This document shows, one piece after another, positions 1 to 8,366 of a DNA stretch of 64,000 nucleotides. Source of the DNA: Luteimonas sp. MC1572 (GTDB taxonomy: Bacteria; Pseudomonadota; Gammaproteobacteria; Xanthomonadales; Xanthomonadaceae); contig NZ_CP067112.1 in the NCBI RefSeq assembly GCF_016615815.1, positions 2,666,001 through 2,730,000 on the forward strand, read 5' to 3'. The first letter of the stretch is position 1; every line of letters starts with the position of its first letter. Below the pieces are notes generated by a model. The model worked only from the letters and a program-made list of their open reading frames with translations. It was not told the origin of the DNA and made no database searches. The position numbers were made by a program, and so were the translations under genes.

Positions 1-200
1 TCCTGCAGGCGGCGCGAGAGCTCGCGGTTCTTGTCGCGCAGCACCTCGAGCTGGTAGCTGGCCAGCGATGCCGCCGGGCCGTCCTCGCGCGGCACCACCA
101 GGCTGATCGCCAGGTCCGGGAACTGCTGCAGGAACTTCGGGTGGCGCCGCAGCCAGGCTGCGACTTCGTGTGCGCCGATCTTCTCGCCGGTCTCGCTCAT
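1..200 (-). CDS. DUF484 family protein (3' part outside window)
   Basis: The ATG at 200 opens a frame that runs off the left edge, so only about 66 residues are visible. The start [20 protein letters not shown] and a following [12 protein letters not shown] segment are typical of DUF484 proteins, small cytoplasmic GAF-like proteins of unknown role. Its ATG overlaps the dapF stop codon (ATGA, 197-200), so it is translationally coupled to dapF. In many gammaproteobacteria the order is lptM, dapF, DUF484, xerC, and xerC would be expected just beyond the window. Family assignment is firm; function is not known. Confidence 0.85.
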   Translation of the reverse strand, partial: MSETGEKIGAHEVAAWLRRHPKFLQQFPDLAISLVVPREDGPAASLASYQLEVLRDKNRELSRRLQ

Positions 201-1051
201 GCGTTGAATCTTCCTTCGTAGACGAACGTGGCCGGACCCGCCAGGCGGATGCCGCCGTCCGGACCATGGTAAATGCGCAGCTCGCCGCCGGGCAGCGCAA
301 CGGTCACGCCGCGCGCGCCATCGACGCGCCCGCGCCGCGACAGCACCGCGACCGCGGCGCACGCGCCGCTGCCGCAGGCCAGCGTTTCGCCGACGCCGCG
401 TTCGAACACGCGCAGGCGGATGCGATCGGGCGCCACCACCTGGGCGAAGCCGACGTTGGCCGAATCCGGAAACGCCGCGTGGCGCTGGAGTGCCGCGCCG
501 AGCGTCGCGACCGGTGCGGCGTCGACGTCGTCGACCTCGAGCACGGCGTGCGGGTTGCCCATCGACACGGCGCCGAAATGGACCGCTGCACCGTCGAGCG
601 TGAGTTCGTAGCCGTCCACAGCGTCGTCGAAACCGGCCAGCGGCACGGCCGCCGGCGCGAAGTCCGGCGCGCCCATGGCAACTTCCACCAGCCCGTCGCC
701 CAGCATGCGCACGTGGTGCCGCGCCACCGGGCTGTCGAGCATGAAGTCGTCGCCGGCGGCGCCGTCGCGGACCAGCCAGGCGGCGATGCAGCGCGCGCCG
801 TTGCCACACTGCTGCGAGGGCGAGCCGTCGGCGTTCCAGATCGCATACGACGCGATCGCACCGGGCCCATGCGGCGCGGCGATGGTCAGGATCTGGTCGC
901 AGCCGACGCCGCGGTGGCGGTCGGCGAGCAGGCGGCACAGCGCGGCATCCGGCGGGGCCGCGCCACCGCGCAGGTCAAGCACCACGAAATCGTTGCCCGC
1001 GCCATGCATCTTGCTGAAGCGCAGCGCCTGCGCGGCGGGGATGGCCGCCAC
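197..1051 (-). CDS. dapF: Diaminopimelate epimerase
   Basis: Cytoplasmic enzyme that interconverts LL- and meso-diaminopimelate, the last step before meso-DAP is used for lysine and peptidoglycan. The family start [16 protein letters not shown] and both catalytic cysteine blocks (QQCGNGARC and [13 protein letters not shown]) are present, so the enzyme looks intact. An upstream ATG at 1114 would overlap lptM by over 50 bases. I prefer the GTG at 1051 (VAAIPAAQ...), which follows the lptM stop and has a GAGGG-like ribosome site; this gives 284 residues, close to the family length. It is second in an lptM-dapF-DUF484 operon. Confidence 0.93.
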   Translation of the reverse strand: MAAIPAAQALRFSKMHGAGNDFVVLDLRGGAAPPDAALCRLLADRHRGVGCDQILTIAAPHGPGAIASYAIWNADGSPSQQCGNGARCIAAWLVRDGAAGDDFMLDSPVARHHVRMLGDGLVEVAMGAPDFAPAAVPLAGFDDAVDGYELTLDGAAVHFGAVSMGNPHAVLEVDDVDAAPVATLGAALQRHAAFPDSANVGFAQVVAPDRIRLRVFERGVGETLACGSGACAAVAVLSRRGRVDGARGVTVALPGGELRIYHGPDGGIRLAGPATFVYEGRFNA

Positions 1052-1061
1052 CGACCCGCCC

Positions 1062-1337
1062 TCAGCCGTTGTCGTCGTCGCCGTCGTCATCGACGGCGGG
1101 CGGCTCTTCGCCATCCACCGGCACGTCGACCGGCACGGTCACCGGCTCGGTCGGCAGCGGCGGGTCAAGCTCGTCGACGGGGCGAGGATCGGCTTCGGCG
1201 CCGGCATCGATGGCCGCCGCGGACGGCGCGGGCTCGGCATCGGGCGCGGGCGGCGGCAGCAACGGACCCTTGTTGCCGCAGGCGGACAGCAGCAGCGCGG
1301 ACAGCAGGGTGGCGGGCAGCAAAGGGCGAATGTTCAT
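1062..1337 (-). CDS. lptM: Small lipoprotein, LptM (YifL) family
   Basis: A 91-residue protein with a lipoprotein signal peptide: a hydrophobic stretch ending in the lipobox [15 protein letters not shown]. The cysteine-GNKGPL-proline block is the hallmark of the YifL/LptM family, which is known to help oxidative maturation of the LptD outer-membrane LPS translocon. The rest of the chain is a low-complexity Pro/Ala/Asp/Glu tail, longer than the short E. coli protein and ending in an acidic DDDGDDDN run. It lies directly upstream of dapF, its usual position. Confidence 0.85.
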   Translation of the reverse strand: MNIRPLLPATLLSALLLSACGNKGPLLPPPAPDAEPAPSAAAIDAGAEADPRPVDELDPPLPTEPVTVPVDVPVDGEEPPAVDDDGDDDNG

Positions 1338-1396
1338 GCGCCCAGTCTAGCGCCGGCCCGTGGCCGTGACGACCGGCCGGGGCGAGAGAGCGTGCG

Positions 1397-1804
1397 CTAC
1401 GAGACGGGCGGCTCGGGCCGCCGCCACAGCCACGTGGCCACCACCGCCATGCACGCGATCGGCAGCGCCACCGCCCACCAGCGCGCGTAGCCGGTCAGCC
1501 AGGCCACCGCCACCAGCACCAGCGCGCTGGCGGCCATCGCGCTGCTCGCCATCCACTTCGAGCGCCGCGCGACCGCGCCGTGCTCATGCCAGTCGCGGAT
1601 CATCGGGCCGAAGCGCGGATGCGCGAGCAGCCAGCGGTGCAGGCGCGCGGAGCCCTGCGCGGCGGCCCAGGCGGACAGCAGGATGAACGGCACCGTGGGC
1701 AGGCCCGGCACCACGATGCCCACCAGGCCGAGTCCCAGCGCCACATAGGCGAGCAGCCACCAGGCCCAGCGGAACCGCACGCGTCTGTGGGGCATGTCAT
1801 CCAT
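1397..1804 (-). CDS. DUF454 (YbaN-type) inner membrane protein
   Basis: A 135-residue protein with three to four hydrophobic helices. The N-terminal block GLVGIVVPGLPTVPFILLSA is the conserved signature of DUF454/YbaN proteins, followed by the usual HRWLLAHPRFGPMIRDW block. Inner-membrane protein of unknown biochemical role. It stands alone between lptM and an S9 peptidase, on the same strand as both. The start at 1804 (MDDMPHRR) could equally be the second ATG at 1795. Confidence 0.85.
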   Translation of the reverse strand: MDDMPHRRVRFRWAWWLLAYVALGLGLVGIVVPGLPTVPFILLSAWAAAQGSARLHRWLLAHPRFGPMIRDWHEHGAVARRSKWMASSAMAASALVLVAVAWLTGYARWWAVALPIACMAVVATWLWRRPEPPVS

Positions 1805-1860
1805 GGCGGCATCATGCCGCGCGCGGCGGGCGACGACCGCCCTGCCGCGCCTGGATACGG

Positions 1861-4041
1861 TCAGCGCGCGCCTGCGGCGCCGGCATCCACCCCGAGCTGG
1901 TCGAGCATGAACGCATACATCTCGGCCAGTTCGCGGTAGCGACGGAAGCGGCCGGACTTGCCGCCGTGGCCTGCGTCCATGTTGGTGCGGAACAGCACCG
2001 TCGCACCCGAGGTGTCGAGGTCACGCAGGCGCGCGACGTACTTCGCCGGCTCCCAGTACTGCACCTGCGAATCCCACAGGCCGGTGCCGATGAACATCGC
2101 CGGGTAGGCCTTGGCCTCGAGGTTGTCGTAGGGCGAGTAGCGGAGCATGTAGTCGTAGTCGGCCTTGCGCTCCGGGTTGCCCCACTCGTCGTACTCGTTG
2201 GTGGTCAGCGGGATGCTGCGGTCGAGCATGGTGGTGACCACGTCCACGAACGGCACCTGCGACAGGATCAGCCGGTACCTGTCCGGCGCCATGTTGGCGA
2301 TCGCGCCCACCAGCAGGCCGCCGGCGCTGCCGCCGTAGGCGGCGACGCGGTCCTTCGCCGCCCAGCCTTCGGCCACCAGGTGGTCGGTGACGTCGATGAA
2401 GTCGGTGAAGGTGTTGATCTTGTTGCCGAGCTTGCCGTCGTCGTACCACTTGCGGCCCATCTCCTGGCCGCCGCGGATGTGGGCAATGGCGTAGACCATG
2501 CCGCGGTCGAGCAGGCTGGTGGTGGTCAGGCTGTAGCCCGGGTCCATCGACATGCCGTAGCTGCCGTAGGCGTACTGCAGCAAAGGCGCGGTGCCGTCCT
2601 TCCTGAAGCCCTTGCGGTAGACCAGCGACACCGGGATGCGGCTGCCGTCGCGCGCGGTGGCCCAGCTGCGCTCGGTGGCGTACTTCGACGGGTCGTAGCC
2701 GATCACCGGCTGCTGCTTGAGCAGGCGACGCTCGCCGCTGAGCACGTTGAGCTCGTAGGTGGTCGCCGGCGTGGTCAGCGAGGTGTAGCCGTAGCGCAGC
2801 CACGGCGTGCCGGGTTCGGCGTTGATGGACAGTCCCATCGAATACGCCGGCTCGTCGGCGGCGACGTACTCGTCGCCATCGGCTTTCAGCACGCGCACGC
2901 GCTCGAGCGCGTTGGAGCGCTCGGCGATCGCGGTGAAGCCGTCGAACAGCTCGAAATCCTCGAGCAGCACGTCGTCGCGGTGCGCGATCCATTCCTTCCA
3001 CTCCGCGCGCGAGGTGGCGCCGGTGGGCGCGGTGGCGAGGCGGTAGTTCGGCGCCTTGTTGCCGTCGGCGTCGGGCGCGTTGGTGAGGATCACCCAGCGG
3101 CCATCGAAGTGGTCGGCGTCGTACTCGACGTCGCGCTCGCGCGGCGCCAGCACGGTGAAAACGGAGGGAGCGGCGGCCGGCGCGCAGCGCAGCTCGCTGG
3201 ACACGGTGCTTTCCACGCCGATGCAGATGAAGCGGTCGTCGCGGCTGCGCGAGAGCCCCATGTAGAAGCTGTCGTCCTCCTCTTCGTAGACAAGCACGTC
3301 GTCGGCCACCGGGGTGCCGAGCACGTGCTTCTTCACGCGCACGGTGAGCAGGGTCTCGGGGTCGTTCTCGACGTAGAACAGGGTCCTGTTGTCATCGGCC
3401 CAGACCATGTCCGCGGAGAGCCCGGGGATGGACTCCGGATAGTCCTTGCCGGTCTCGAGGTCGCGGAAGCGGATCGTGTACTGGCGGCGGCCGACGGCGT
3501 CGTCGGCCCAGGCGAGGATGCGGTTGTCGGGGCTCACCTCATAGACGCCGACGCTGAAATAGTCCTTGCCCGCGGCCATCGTGTTGACGTCGAGCAGCAC
3601 CTGCTCGGCGGCGAAGTCGCCGGCCTCGTTGCGCTGCATGATGTCCGCGGCGCCGATGCCGTCGGCATCCTTGCGGCGCGCGTGCACGGGGTAGTCCTTG
3701 CCGGTCTCGTAGCGCTGGTAGTACCACCAGCCACGCTCGCGGAACGGCACGCTGGCGTCGTCCTGCTTGATGCGGCCCACGAACTCGTCGTACAGCACGT
3801 CCTCGACCTGCTTCAGCGGCGCCATCACCTGGTCGACGTAGGCGTTCTCGGCTTCGAGGTAGGCCAGCATCGCCTTGTCCTCGCGGGTGTCGTCGCGCAG
3901 CCAGTAGTACTCGTCGCCGCGCACCGCACCGTGCGGCGCGCGCACCTCGTGCTGGCGCTTCTCGGCGTCGGGCGGCGTGGGCGCCGCGGCGTGGCTGGTG
4001 GCGGTCATGAGCAACAGGCCTGCAAGTGCGATGGGTTTCAT
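1861..4041 (-). CDS. S9 family oligopeptidase B (protease II-like)
   Basis: A 726-residue serine peptidase with a signal peptide (MKPIALAGLLLMTATSHAAA), so probably periplasmic. A beta-propeller domain is followed by a C-terminal alpha/beta-hydrolase domain. The triad can be placed: Ser572 in YGGSAGGLL, Asp657 in GLWDSQVQ and His692 in DAGHGGKSG. Family members cleave short peptides; oligopeptidase B cuts after Lys/Arg. Sequence features such as YYWLRDD near the N-terminus fit the PtrB branch. A second S9 peptidase follows upstream on the same strand, separated by a terminator-like hairpin, so the two are probably separate transcripts. Confidence 0.92.
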   Translation of the reverse strand: MKPIALAGLLLMTATSHAAAPTPPDAEKRQHEVRAPHGAVRGDEYYWLRDDTREDKAMLAYLEAENAYVDQVMAPLKQVEDVLYDEFVGRIKQDDASVPFRERGWWYYQRYETGKDYPVHARRKDADGIGAADIMQRNEAGDFAAEQVLLDVNTMAAGKDYFSVGVYEVSPDNRILAWADDAVGRRQYTIRFRDLETGKDYPESIPGLSADMVWADDNRTLFYVENDPETLLTVRVKKHVLGTPVADDVLVYEEEDDSFYMGLSRSRDDRFICIGVESTVSSELRCAPAAAPSVFTVLAPRERDVEYDADHFDGRWVILTNAPDADGNKAPNYRLATAPTGATSRAEWKEWIAHRDDVLLEDFELFDGFTAIAERSNALERVRVLKADGDEYVAADEPAYSMGLSINAEPGTPWLRYGYTSLTTPATTYELNVLSGERRLLKQQPVIGYDPSKYATERSWATARDGSRIPVSLVYRKGFRKDGTAPLLQYAYGSYGMSMDPGYSLTTTSLLDRGMVYAIAHIRGGQEMGRKWYDDGKLGNKINTFTDFIDVTDHLVAEGWAAKDRVAAYGGSAGGLLVGAIANMAPDRYRLILSQVPFVDVVTTMLDRSIPLTTNEYDEWGNPERKADYDYMLRYSPYDNLEAKAYPAMFIGTGLWDSQVQYWEPAKYVARLRDLDTSGATVLFRTNMDAGHGGKSGRFRRYRELAEMYAFMLDQLGVDAGAAGAR

Positions 4042-4070
4042 GGGATGGGGTCCACGGAGGCGGGATGCAA

Positions 4071-4095
4071 CGGGGGCGCCCTCAAGGCGCCCCCG
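4071..4095 (-). terminator. Hairpin between the two S9 peptidase genes
   Basis: Perfect 10-bp inverted repeat CGGGGGCGCC / GGCGCCCCCG with a 5-base loop, 25 bases after the stop codon of the upstream peptidase gene on the minus strand. Only a weak T tract follows, so it may act as a terminator or an mRNA-stabilising stem. Confidence 0.55.
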
Positions 4096-4119
4096 TGGTG
4101 GTGTCGGCCTGCGTCGGGA

Positions 4120-6231
4120 TCAGTTGCTGTCGCGACCGATCTGCTGCCAGAGGAACGTCAGGTACAGCGCCTCCATGTGCGCCGCCTGGCGGTTGTTGGC
4201 CGCGCCGCCGTGGCCGCCCTCGATGTTCTCGTAGTAGCGCACGTCCTTGCCGGCTTCGGACATGAGCGCGTGCATCTTGCGCGCATGGCCGGGGTGCACG
4301 CGGTCGTCGCGCGTCGAGGTGAGGATCAGCGTGGCCGGATAGTCACGGGCGGCATCGAACAGGTGGTAGGGCGAGAACGTCTGGATGAACGCCCACTCCG
4401 CCGCGACGTCCGGGTTGCCGTACTCGGCCATCCACGAGGCGCCGGCGAGCAGCTTGTGGTAGCGCTGCATGTCCAGCAGCGGCACCTGGATCACCACCGC
4501 GCCGAACAGCTCCGGGTACTGCGTGAGCATGTTGCCGGTAAGCAGGCCGCCGTTGCTGCCGCCACGGATGCCAAGGTGCTTCGGAGACGTGATCCCGCGC
4601 GCGATCATGTCCTGCGCGACCGCGGCGAAGTCCTCGTAGGCCTTGTGGCGGTTGGCCTTCAGCGCCGCCTGGTGCCAGCGCGGGCCGTACTCGCCGCCGC
4701 CGCGGATGTTGGCGACCGCGTAGGTCCCGCCCTTCTCCAGCCAGCCCTTGCCGACGCTGCCGGAGTAGCCCGGGGTCAGCGAGATCTCGAATCCGCCGTA
4801 GCCGTACAGCAGCGTCGGGTTGCTGCCGTCGAGCGCCATGCCCTTCGGGTGCACCAGGAAGTACGGCACCTTGGTGCCGTCCTTCGACGTGGCGAAGTGC
4901 TGCTCGATCTCATGCTTCGCGGCATCGAAGAACACCGGCATGCTCTTGAGGACTTCAGGCTGCCCGCCCACCTCGACCAGCGACAGCGTGCTCGGCGTCA
5001 GGTAGTCGGTGACCGTCATCCACAGCGCGTCGGATTCCTCGTCGTCCACCGCCGAGACCGCGACCGTGCCGAACTCCGGCGCGCCGGCGAACTCAGCGCG
5101 CGCCCAGCCCTCGACACCCGGGGTCAGCACGCTGAGCCGGCTCTTGACGTCGTCCAGCACGTTGAGGACGAGGTGGTTGCGGGTGAAGGTGGCGCCGGCC
5201 AGCGACGTGGTGTCGGTGGGCTCGAACAGCACCTGGAACTCGCGCTTGCCGGCCATGTAGTCGTCGAACTTCGCCGCCAGCAGCGAGCCCGCCTTGTACG
5301 ACTTGCCGCCGACCTGCCAGGGCTCGCGCAGCTCCAGCGTCAGCCACTCGCGGTGCGCGCCCTTGATGGCCGAGTTGGGTGCGTCGATCTTCGCCAGCGC
5401 ACCGTCGGCGTTCCGCAGGTACAGCTCGTCGTTGTAGAAGGCCAGGGTGCGGGTGACGAAATCACGCGTGAAGCCCGGCGTGTGGTCGCGCATCGCCGCG
5501 ATGTACATGTCATCGGGCTTGCCTTCGTACACCACCGTGGCCGAAGTGATCGGCGTGCCGCGCGTCCACTGCTTGACGATGCGCGGATAGCCGGAGCTCG
5601 TGAGCGAGCCGTCGCCGAAGTCGGTGTACACGTAGACGGTGTCGCGATCGATCCACTGCAGGCCGCCCTTGGCCTCGTCGCGGAAGAAGCCGCCATCCAC
5701 CCACTGCAGCGTGGACAGGTCGAACTCGCGGGTGACGTCGGCATCGGCGCCGCCGCGCGACAGCGCGACCAGGCAGCGCTCGTACCCGGGCTTGAGGCAA
5801 TTCGCGCCGTGCCAGACCCAGTTCTCGCCTTCGGCCTTGTTCAGGGCGTCGAGGTCGAGCACCGTCTCCCACTTGGGCTGCGGCTTGCGGTATTCGTCGA
5901 GCGTGGTGCGGCGCCAGAGGCCGCGCTCGTGGTGCTTGTCCTTCCAGAAGTTGTAGTACCACGCACCCTGCTTGTAGACGCCGGGAATCTTGTCATCGGA
6001 GTCGTGGATGGCGAGCAGTTCGGATTCGAGCGCCTTGAAGCCCGGCGTGGCGGCCAGCTCGGCTTCGGCCGCGGCGTTCTGTTCGCGTACCCAGGCGAGC
6101 TGCTTCTCACCCTCCACGTCCTCCAGCCACTGGTGCGGATCGACCACTTCGGGCTCCTTTTCCTGGGCGATGGCGCCGAACGCGGTGACCGCCAGTGCGG
6201 CAAACAGGCAGGCGTGGGACAGCTTGGGCAT
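4120..6231 (-). CDS. S9 family prolyl oligopeptidase (prolyl endopeptidase-like)
   Basis: A 703-residue peptidase with an N-terminal signal peptide (to about residue 22, FGAIAQ). The PEP-type N-terminal motif VVDPHQWLEDVEG, the beta-propeller region and the C-terminal hydrolase domain are all present. The nucleophile is Ser559 in RGGSNGGLL; the Asp lies in STRDDRVHPGHA and the His in EGGHGGAAN. The family cleaves after proline in oligopeptides. It is paralogous in fold to the neighbouring S9 peptidase but belongs to a different branch; Xanthomonadaceae commonly carry several exported S9 peptidases, fitting a peptide-scavenging lifestyle. Confidence 0.92.
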   Translation of the reverse strand: MPKLSHACLFAALAVTAFGAIAQEKEPEVVDPHQWLEDVEGEKQLAWVREQNAAAEAELAATPGFKALESELLAIHDSDDKIPGVYKQGAWYYNFWKDKHHERGLWRRTTLDEYRKPQPKWETVLDLDALNKAEGENWVWHGANCLKPGYERCLVALSRGGADADVTREFDLSTLQWVDGGFFRDEAKGGLQWIDRDTVYVYTDFGDGSLTSSGYPRIVKQWTRGTPITSATVVYEGKPDDMYIAAMRDHTPGFTRDFVTRTLAFYNDELYLRNADGALAKIDAPNSAIKGAHREWLTLELREPWQVGGKSYKAGSLLAAKFDDYMAGKREFQVLFEPTDTTSLAGATFTRNHLVLNVLDDVKSRLSVLTPGVEGWARAEFAGAPEFGTVAVSAVDDEESDALWMTVTDYLTPSTLSLVEVGGQPEVLKSMPVFFDAAKHEIEQHFATSKDGTKVPYFLVHPKGMALDGSNPTLLYGYGGFEISLTPGYSGSVGKGWLEKGGTYAVANIRGGGEYGPRWHQAALKANRHKAYEDFAAVAQDMIARGITSPKHLGIRGGSNGGLLTGNMLTQYPELFGAVVIQVPLLDMQRYHKLLAGASWMAEYGNPDVAAEWAFIQTFSPYHLFDAARDYPATLILTSTRDDRVHPGHARKMHALMSEAGKDVRYYENIEGGHGGAANNRQAAHMEALYLTFLWQQIGRDSN

Positions 6232-6535
6232 ACGGCAACTCCAGCGGTTCGGACGTGGCCGGCCACGCTAGCACAGCGTCCACGCCAGGGCGGCCGCCGA
6301 AAGTCCCGGTGCGGCGCACGGCCAGCAGCGCCAGCCAGGCGCAGGCCGGAAGGCCCGGCAGCCACAGCGCGAGCCAGCCGAACGTGGCGCTCGCCGCGCG
6401 CGCCTGCGGCAGCGACAGCAGCGCCACCACGGCCACGAACACCAGGCCGAGGAGGCCGCGGGCCAGCCAGTCGCCGTCGGCGACCGGAGCCGCGCGGCGC
6501 GCGCGGTGCAAAGAGCTGTGACAATCAACGGTCAT
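6107..6535 (-). CDS. Possible small membrane protein, unknown
   Basis: An ATG at 6535 opens a 142-codon frame. The first 75 codons encode two convincing hydrophobic helices (GLLGLVFVAVVALLSL and TFGWLALWLPGLPACAWLAL) in an otherwise unassigned gap. The last 40 codons overlap the S9 peptidase gene in another frame and are Arg-rich, which looks like read-through of non-coding frame. I do not recognise the family. It could be a real small inner-membrane protein or a chance frame in GC-rich DNA. Confidence 0.3.
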   Translation of the reverse strand: MTVDCHSSLHRARRAAPVADGDWLARGLLGLVFVAVVALLSLPQARAASATFGWLALWLPGLPACAWLALLAVRRTGTFGGRPGVDAVLAWPATSEPLELPYAQAVPRLPVCRTGGHRVRRHRPGKGARSGRSAPVAGGRGG

Positions 6536-6652
6536 GGCAATCCTCCACAATGGATGCGCAGGTTCGGCCGCGGCCATCTCAAGGGCTGCGACCGGCGTTG
6601 ACACTACGTTCGCCACGCGTGGTCGATCCTGCGCCCACCCCCGGACCACGCG

Positions 6653-7267
6653 ATGACCGCCAAGCTGAAACTCCGCACCGCACCGCCGATATTCCACCTG
6701 CTCTGCGCATCGGCGCTGGCGTTGCTGCTGGCGGCGTGCGGCACGACCCGCGGCGCGGCCGAGGCCGACGCTGACGCGAAGGCTCCGGCGCTGGACGCGC
6801 TGATGGGCGACTGGTACGTGGCGGCCCGCGTGCCGTGGTTCGGCGAACGCGGCCGCGTGGCGCACCGGGTCCGCTTCACGGCCGACCGCGACGACCGCGT
6901 GGCGGTGCATCGCAGCTGGCGCAAGGGTTTCACCGAGGTCGAGGAGAGCGACGACACCACCGCACGTCGCAGCGGCCACGGCGATCGCGTGTGGACGGTG
7001 CGCCTGTACGGCGTGATGCCCAACAAGCTGCGGATCCTCGAAATCGCCGAAGACGGCACTTGGCTGCTGATGGATTCGCAGGGCCGCGATATCGCCTGGA
7101 TCCTGACCCGCGCGCAGGTGGTGGAAGACGCCGCCTACCTCGAACTCGAGAAGCGCATCGGGCGCCACGGCGTCAACACCGACAAGCTGCGGCGCGTGCC
7201 GCAGGTGCCGGAGCAGGAAGGCAAGCTGGGCTTCGAACCCGCCGCGGTGCCGTCCACCGGGCGCTGA
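6653..7267 (+). CDS. blc: Bacterial lipocalin (Blc-like lipoprotein)
   Basis: A 204-residue protein with a lipoprotein signal ending in the lipobox LLLAACGTT. The lipocalin start motif is visible as MGDWYVAARVPWFGERG (G-x-W-Y) and the late strand motif as GRDIAWILTR. Members are outer-membrane-anchored beta-barrels that bind lipids or other hydrophobic ligands. Compared with E. coli Blc, the segment between these motifs is divergent and the C-terminus carries an extra charged tail. It stands alone, convergent with the WYL regulator. Confidence 0.82.
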   Translation: MTAKLKLRTAPPIFHLLCASALALLLAACGTTRGAAEADADAKAPALDALMGDWYVAARVPWFGERGRVAHRVRFTADRDDRVAVHRSWRKGFTEVEESDDTTARRSGHGDRVWTVRLYGVMPNKLRILEIAEDGTWLLMDSQGRDIAWILTRAQVVEDAAYLELEKRIGRHGVNTDKLRRVPQVPEQEGKLGFEPAAVPSTGR

Positions 7268-7292
7268 CGCGCCCCTGCCAGCCCCGCAGCGG

Positions 7293-8261
7293 TCAGCCTT
7301 CGTAGTTCGTCAGCGCCAGCGCCAGCAGCGTGCGCGCCTGTTCGCGCAGTGACGGCGGCTCGATGATCTCCGCGTCGCTGCCGTAGTGCAGCACGTCCAT
7401 CAGAAGTTCGCGCGGCGCGCTGTACGGCACCTTGAGTTCGTAGCGGCCGTCGGCAAGGTGCCGTCCCTGCTGCTGCGAATGCCAGTGCTCGTCGGCCACC
7501 CAGCGCGCGGCCTTCGCGCTGAACATGATGGTGGCCACGCCCTTGGGCGCGCCCGAGAAGATGCCGTAGCTGCCGCCGAGGTGACGATCGAGCTCCGCCT
7601 CGTCGACATCGATCGCCACCACCTCCAGCGCCTTCGCCTGCACGACCCGATCCACCGAGAAGCTGCGCAGGCCTTCGCGTTCGTGGTCCCAGGCGTCGAG
7701 GTACCAGTTGTCGCGGTAATGCGTGATGCGCTGCGGTGACACCGTGCGCCGCGTCTTCTCGCCGGTGGAGCGTGCGCGGTATTCGAACGCGAGCTGCCTG
7801 CGCTCCAGCACCGCCGAACAGACCACGCGGAAGGCGTGCTCGTCCAGGCGCCGGGTGCGGTGCGGGATGACGCGCACGCGCTCCATCGGCAGGCGCTTGC
7901 CGCTGGCGTGCTGGCTCAGCAGCTTGTCGATGCGCGACTGCAGCGGCGCCAGCGCCGACGACAGCACGCCGCCGCCGCTGCGCGACAGCAGCTGCTGCGC
8001 GGCCAGCAGCGCGTGCAGCTCGTCCGAGCTCAGCCACAGGCCGGGCAGCTCGAAGCGGTCGCTGTCTTCCGCCGCGTAGCGGAACCCGGCGTCGCCGTCG
8101 CCGGTCACCGGCGCCATCAGCGCGTCGCGCAGGAATGCGAGGTCGCGGTACGCGGTGGCGCGCGAGCAGCCGAGCTCGTCCTGCAGGCGCGCCACCGTGA
8201 CCGGATAGCGCGCCGACTTCAGGATGCGGTGCAGCGAGAGGATGCGTTCGTAGCGGTCCAT
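7293..8261 (-). CDS. WYL-domain transcriptional regulator (YafY family)
   Basis: A 322-residue cytoplasmic regulator. The N-terminus (MDRYERILSLHRILKSARYP, then LGCSRATAYRDLAFLRDAL) is a DeoR-like winged helix. The middle carries the WYL domain (HYRDNWYLDAWDHERE), and a WCX-type C-terminal extension ends in LALTNYEG. WYL domains sense small ligands or nucleic acid. The frame continues far upstream, but the ATG at 8261 gives the conserved N-terminus. It is divergent from the molybdenum oxidoreductase operon with 105 bases between starts, so local regulation is possible but not shown. Confidence 0.88.
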   Translation of the reverse strand: MDRYERILSLHRILKSARYPVTVARLQDELGCSRATAYRDLAFLRDALMAPVTGDGDAGFRYAAEDSDRFELPGLWLSSDELHALLAAQQLLSRSGGGVLSSALAPLQSRIDKLLSQHASGKRLPMERVRVIPHRTRRLDEHAFRVVCSAVLERRQLAFEYRARSTGEKTRRTVSPQRITHYRDNWYLDAWDHEREGLRSFSVDRVVQAKALEVVAIDVDEAELDRHLGGSYGIFSGAPKGVATIMFSAKAARWVADEHWHSQQQGRHLADGRYELKVPYSAPRELLMDVLHYGSDAEIIEPPSLREQARTLLALALTNYEG

Positions 8262-8366
8262 GCAGGGGCCCTTGTGGACGATGGCCGGCGCCGCCGGCAG
8301 CCCCGCTATTCTGCCTCCTGGAACGCCGCCGGACGACGCCAGCGCGGCGGCGGTGACATAGGCACA

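Noticed and set aside
1966..6774. A 1602-codon open frame on the plus strand across both S9 peptidases
   Set aside because: It is antisense to two well-supported peptidases, has no recognisable domain and shows the low-complexity Arg/Val/Ala composition of antisense frames in GC-rich DNA.
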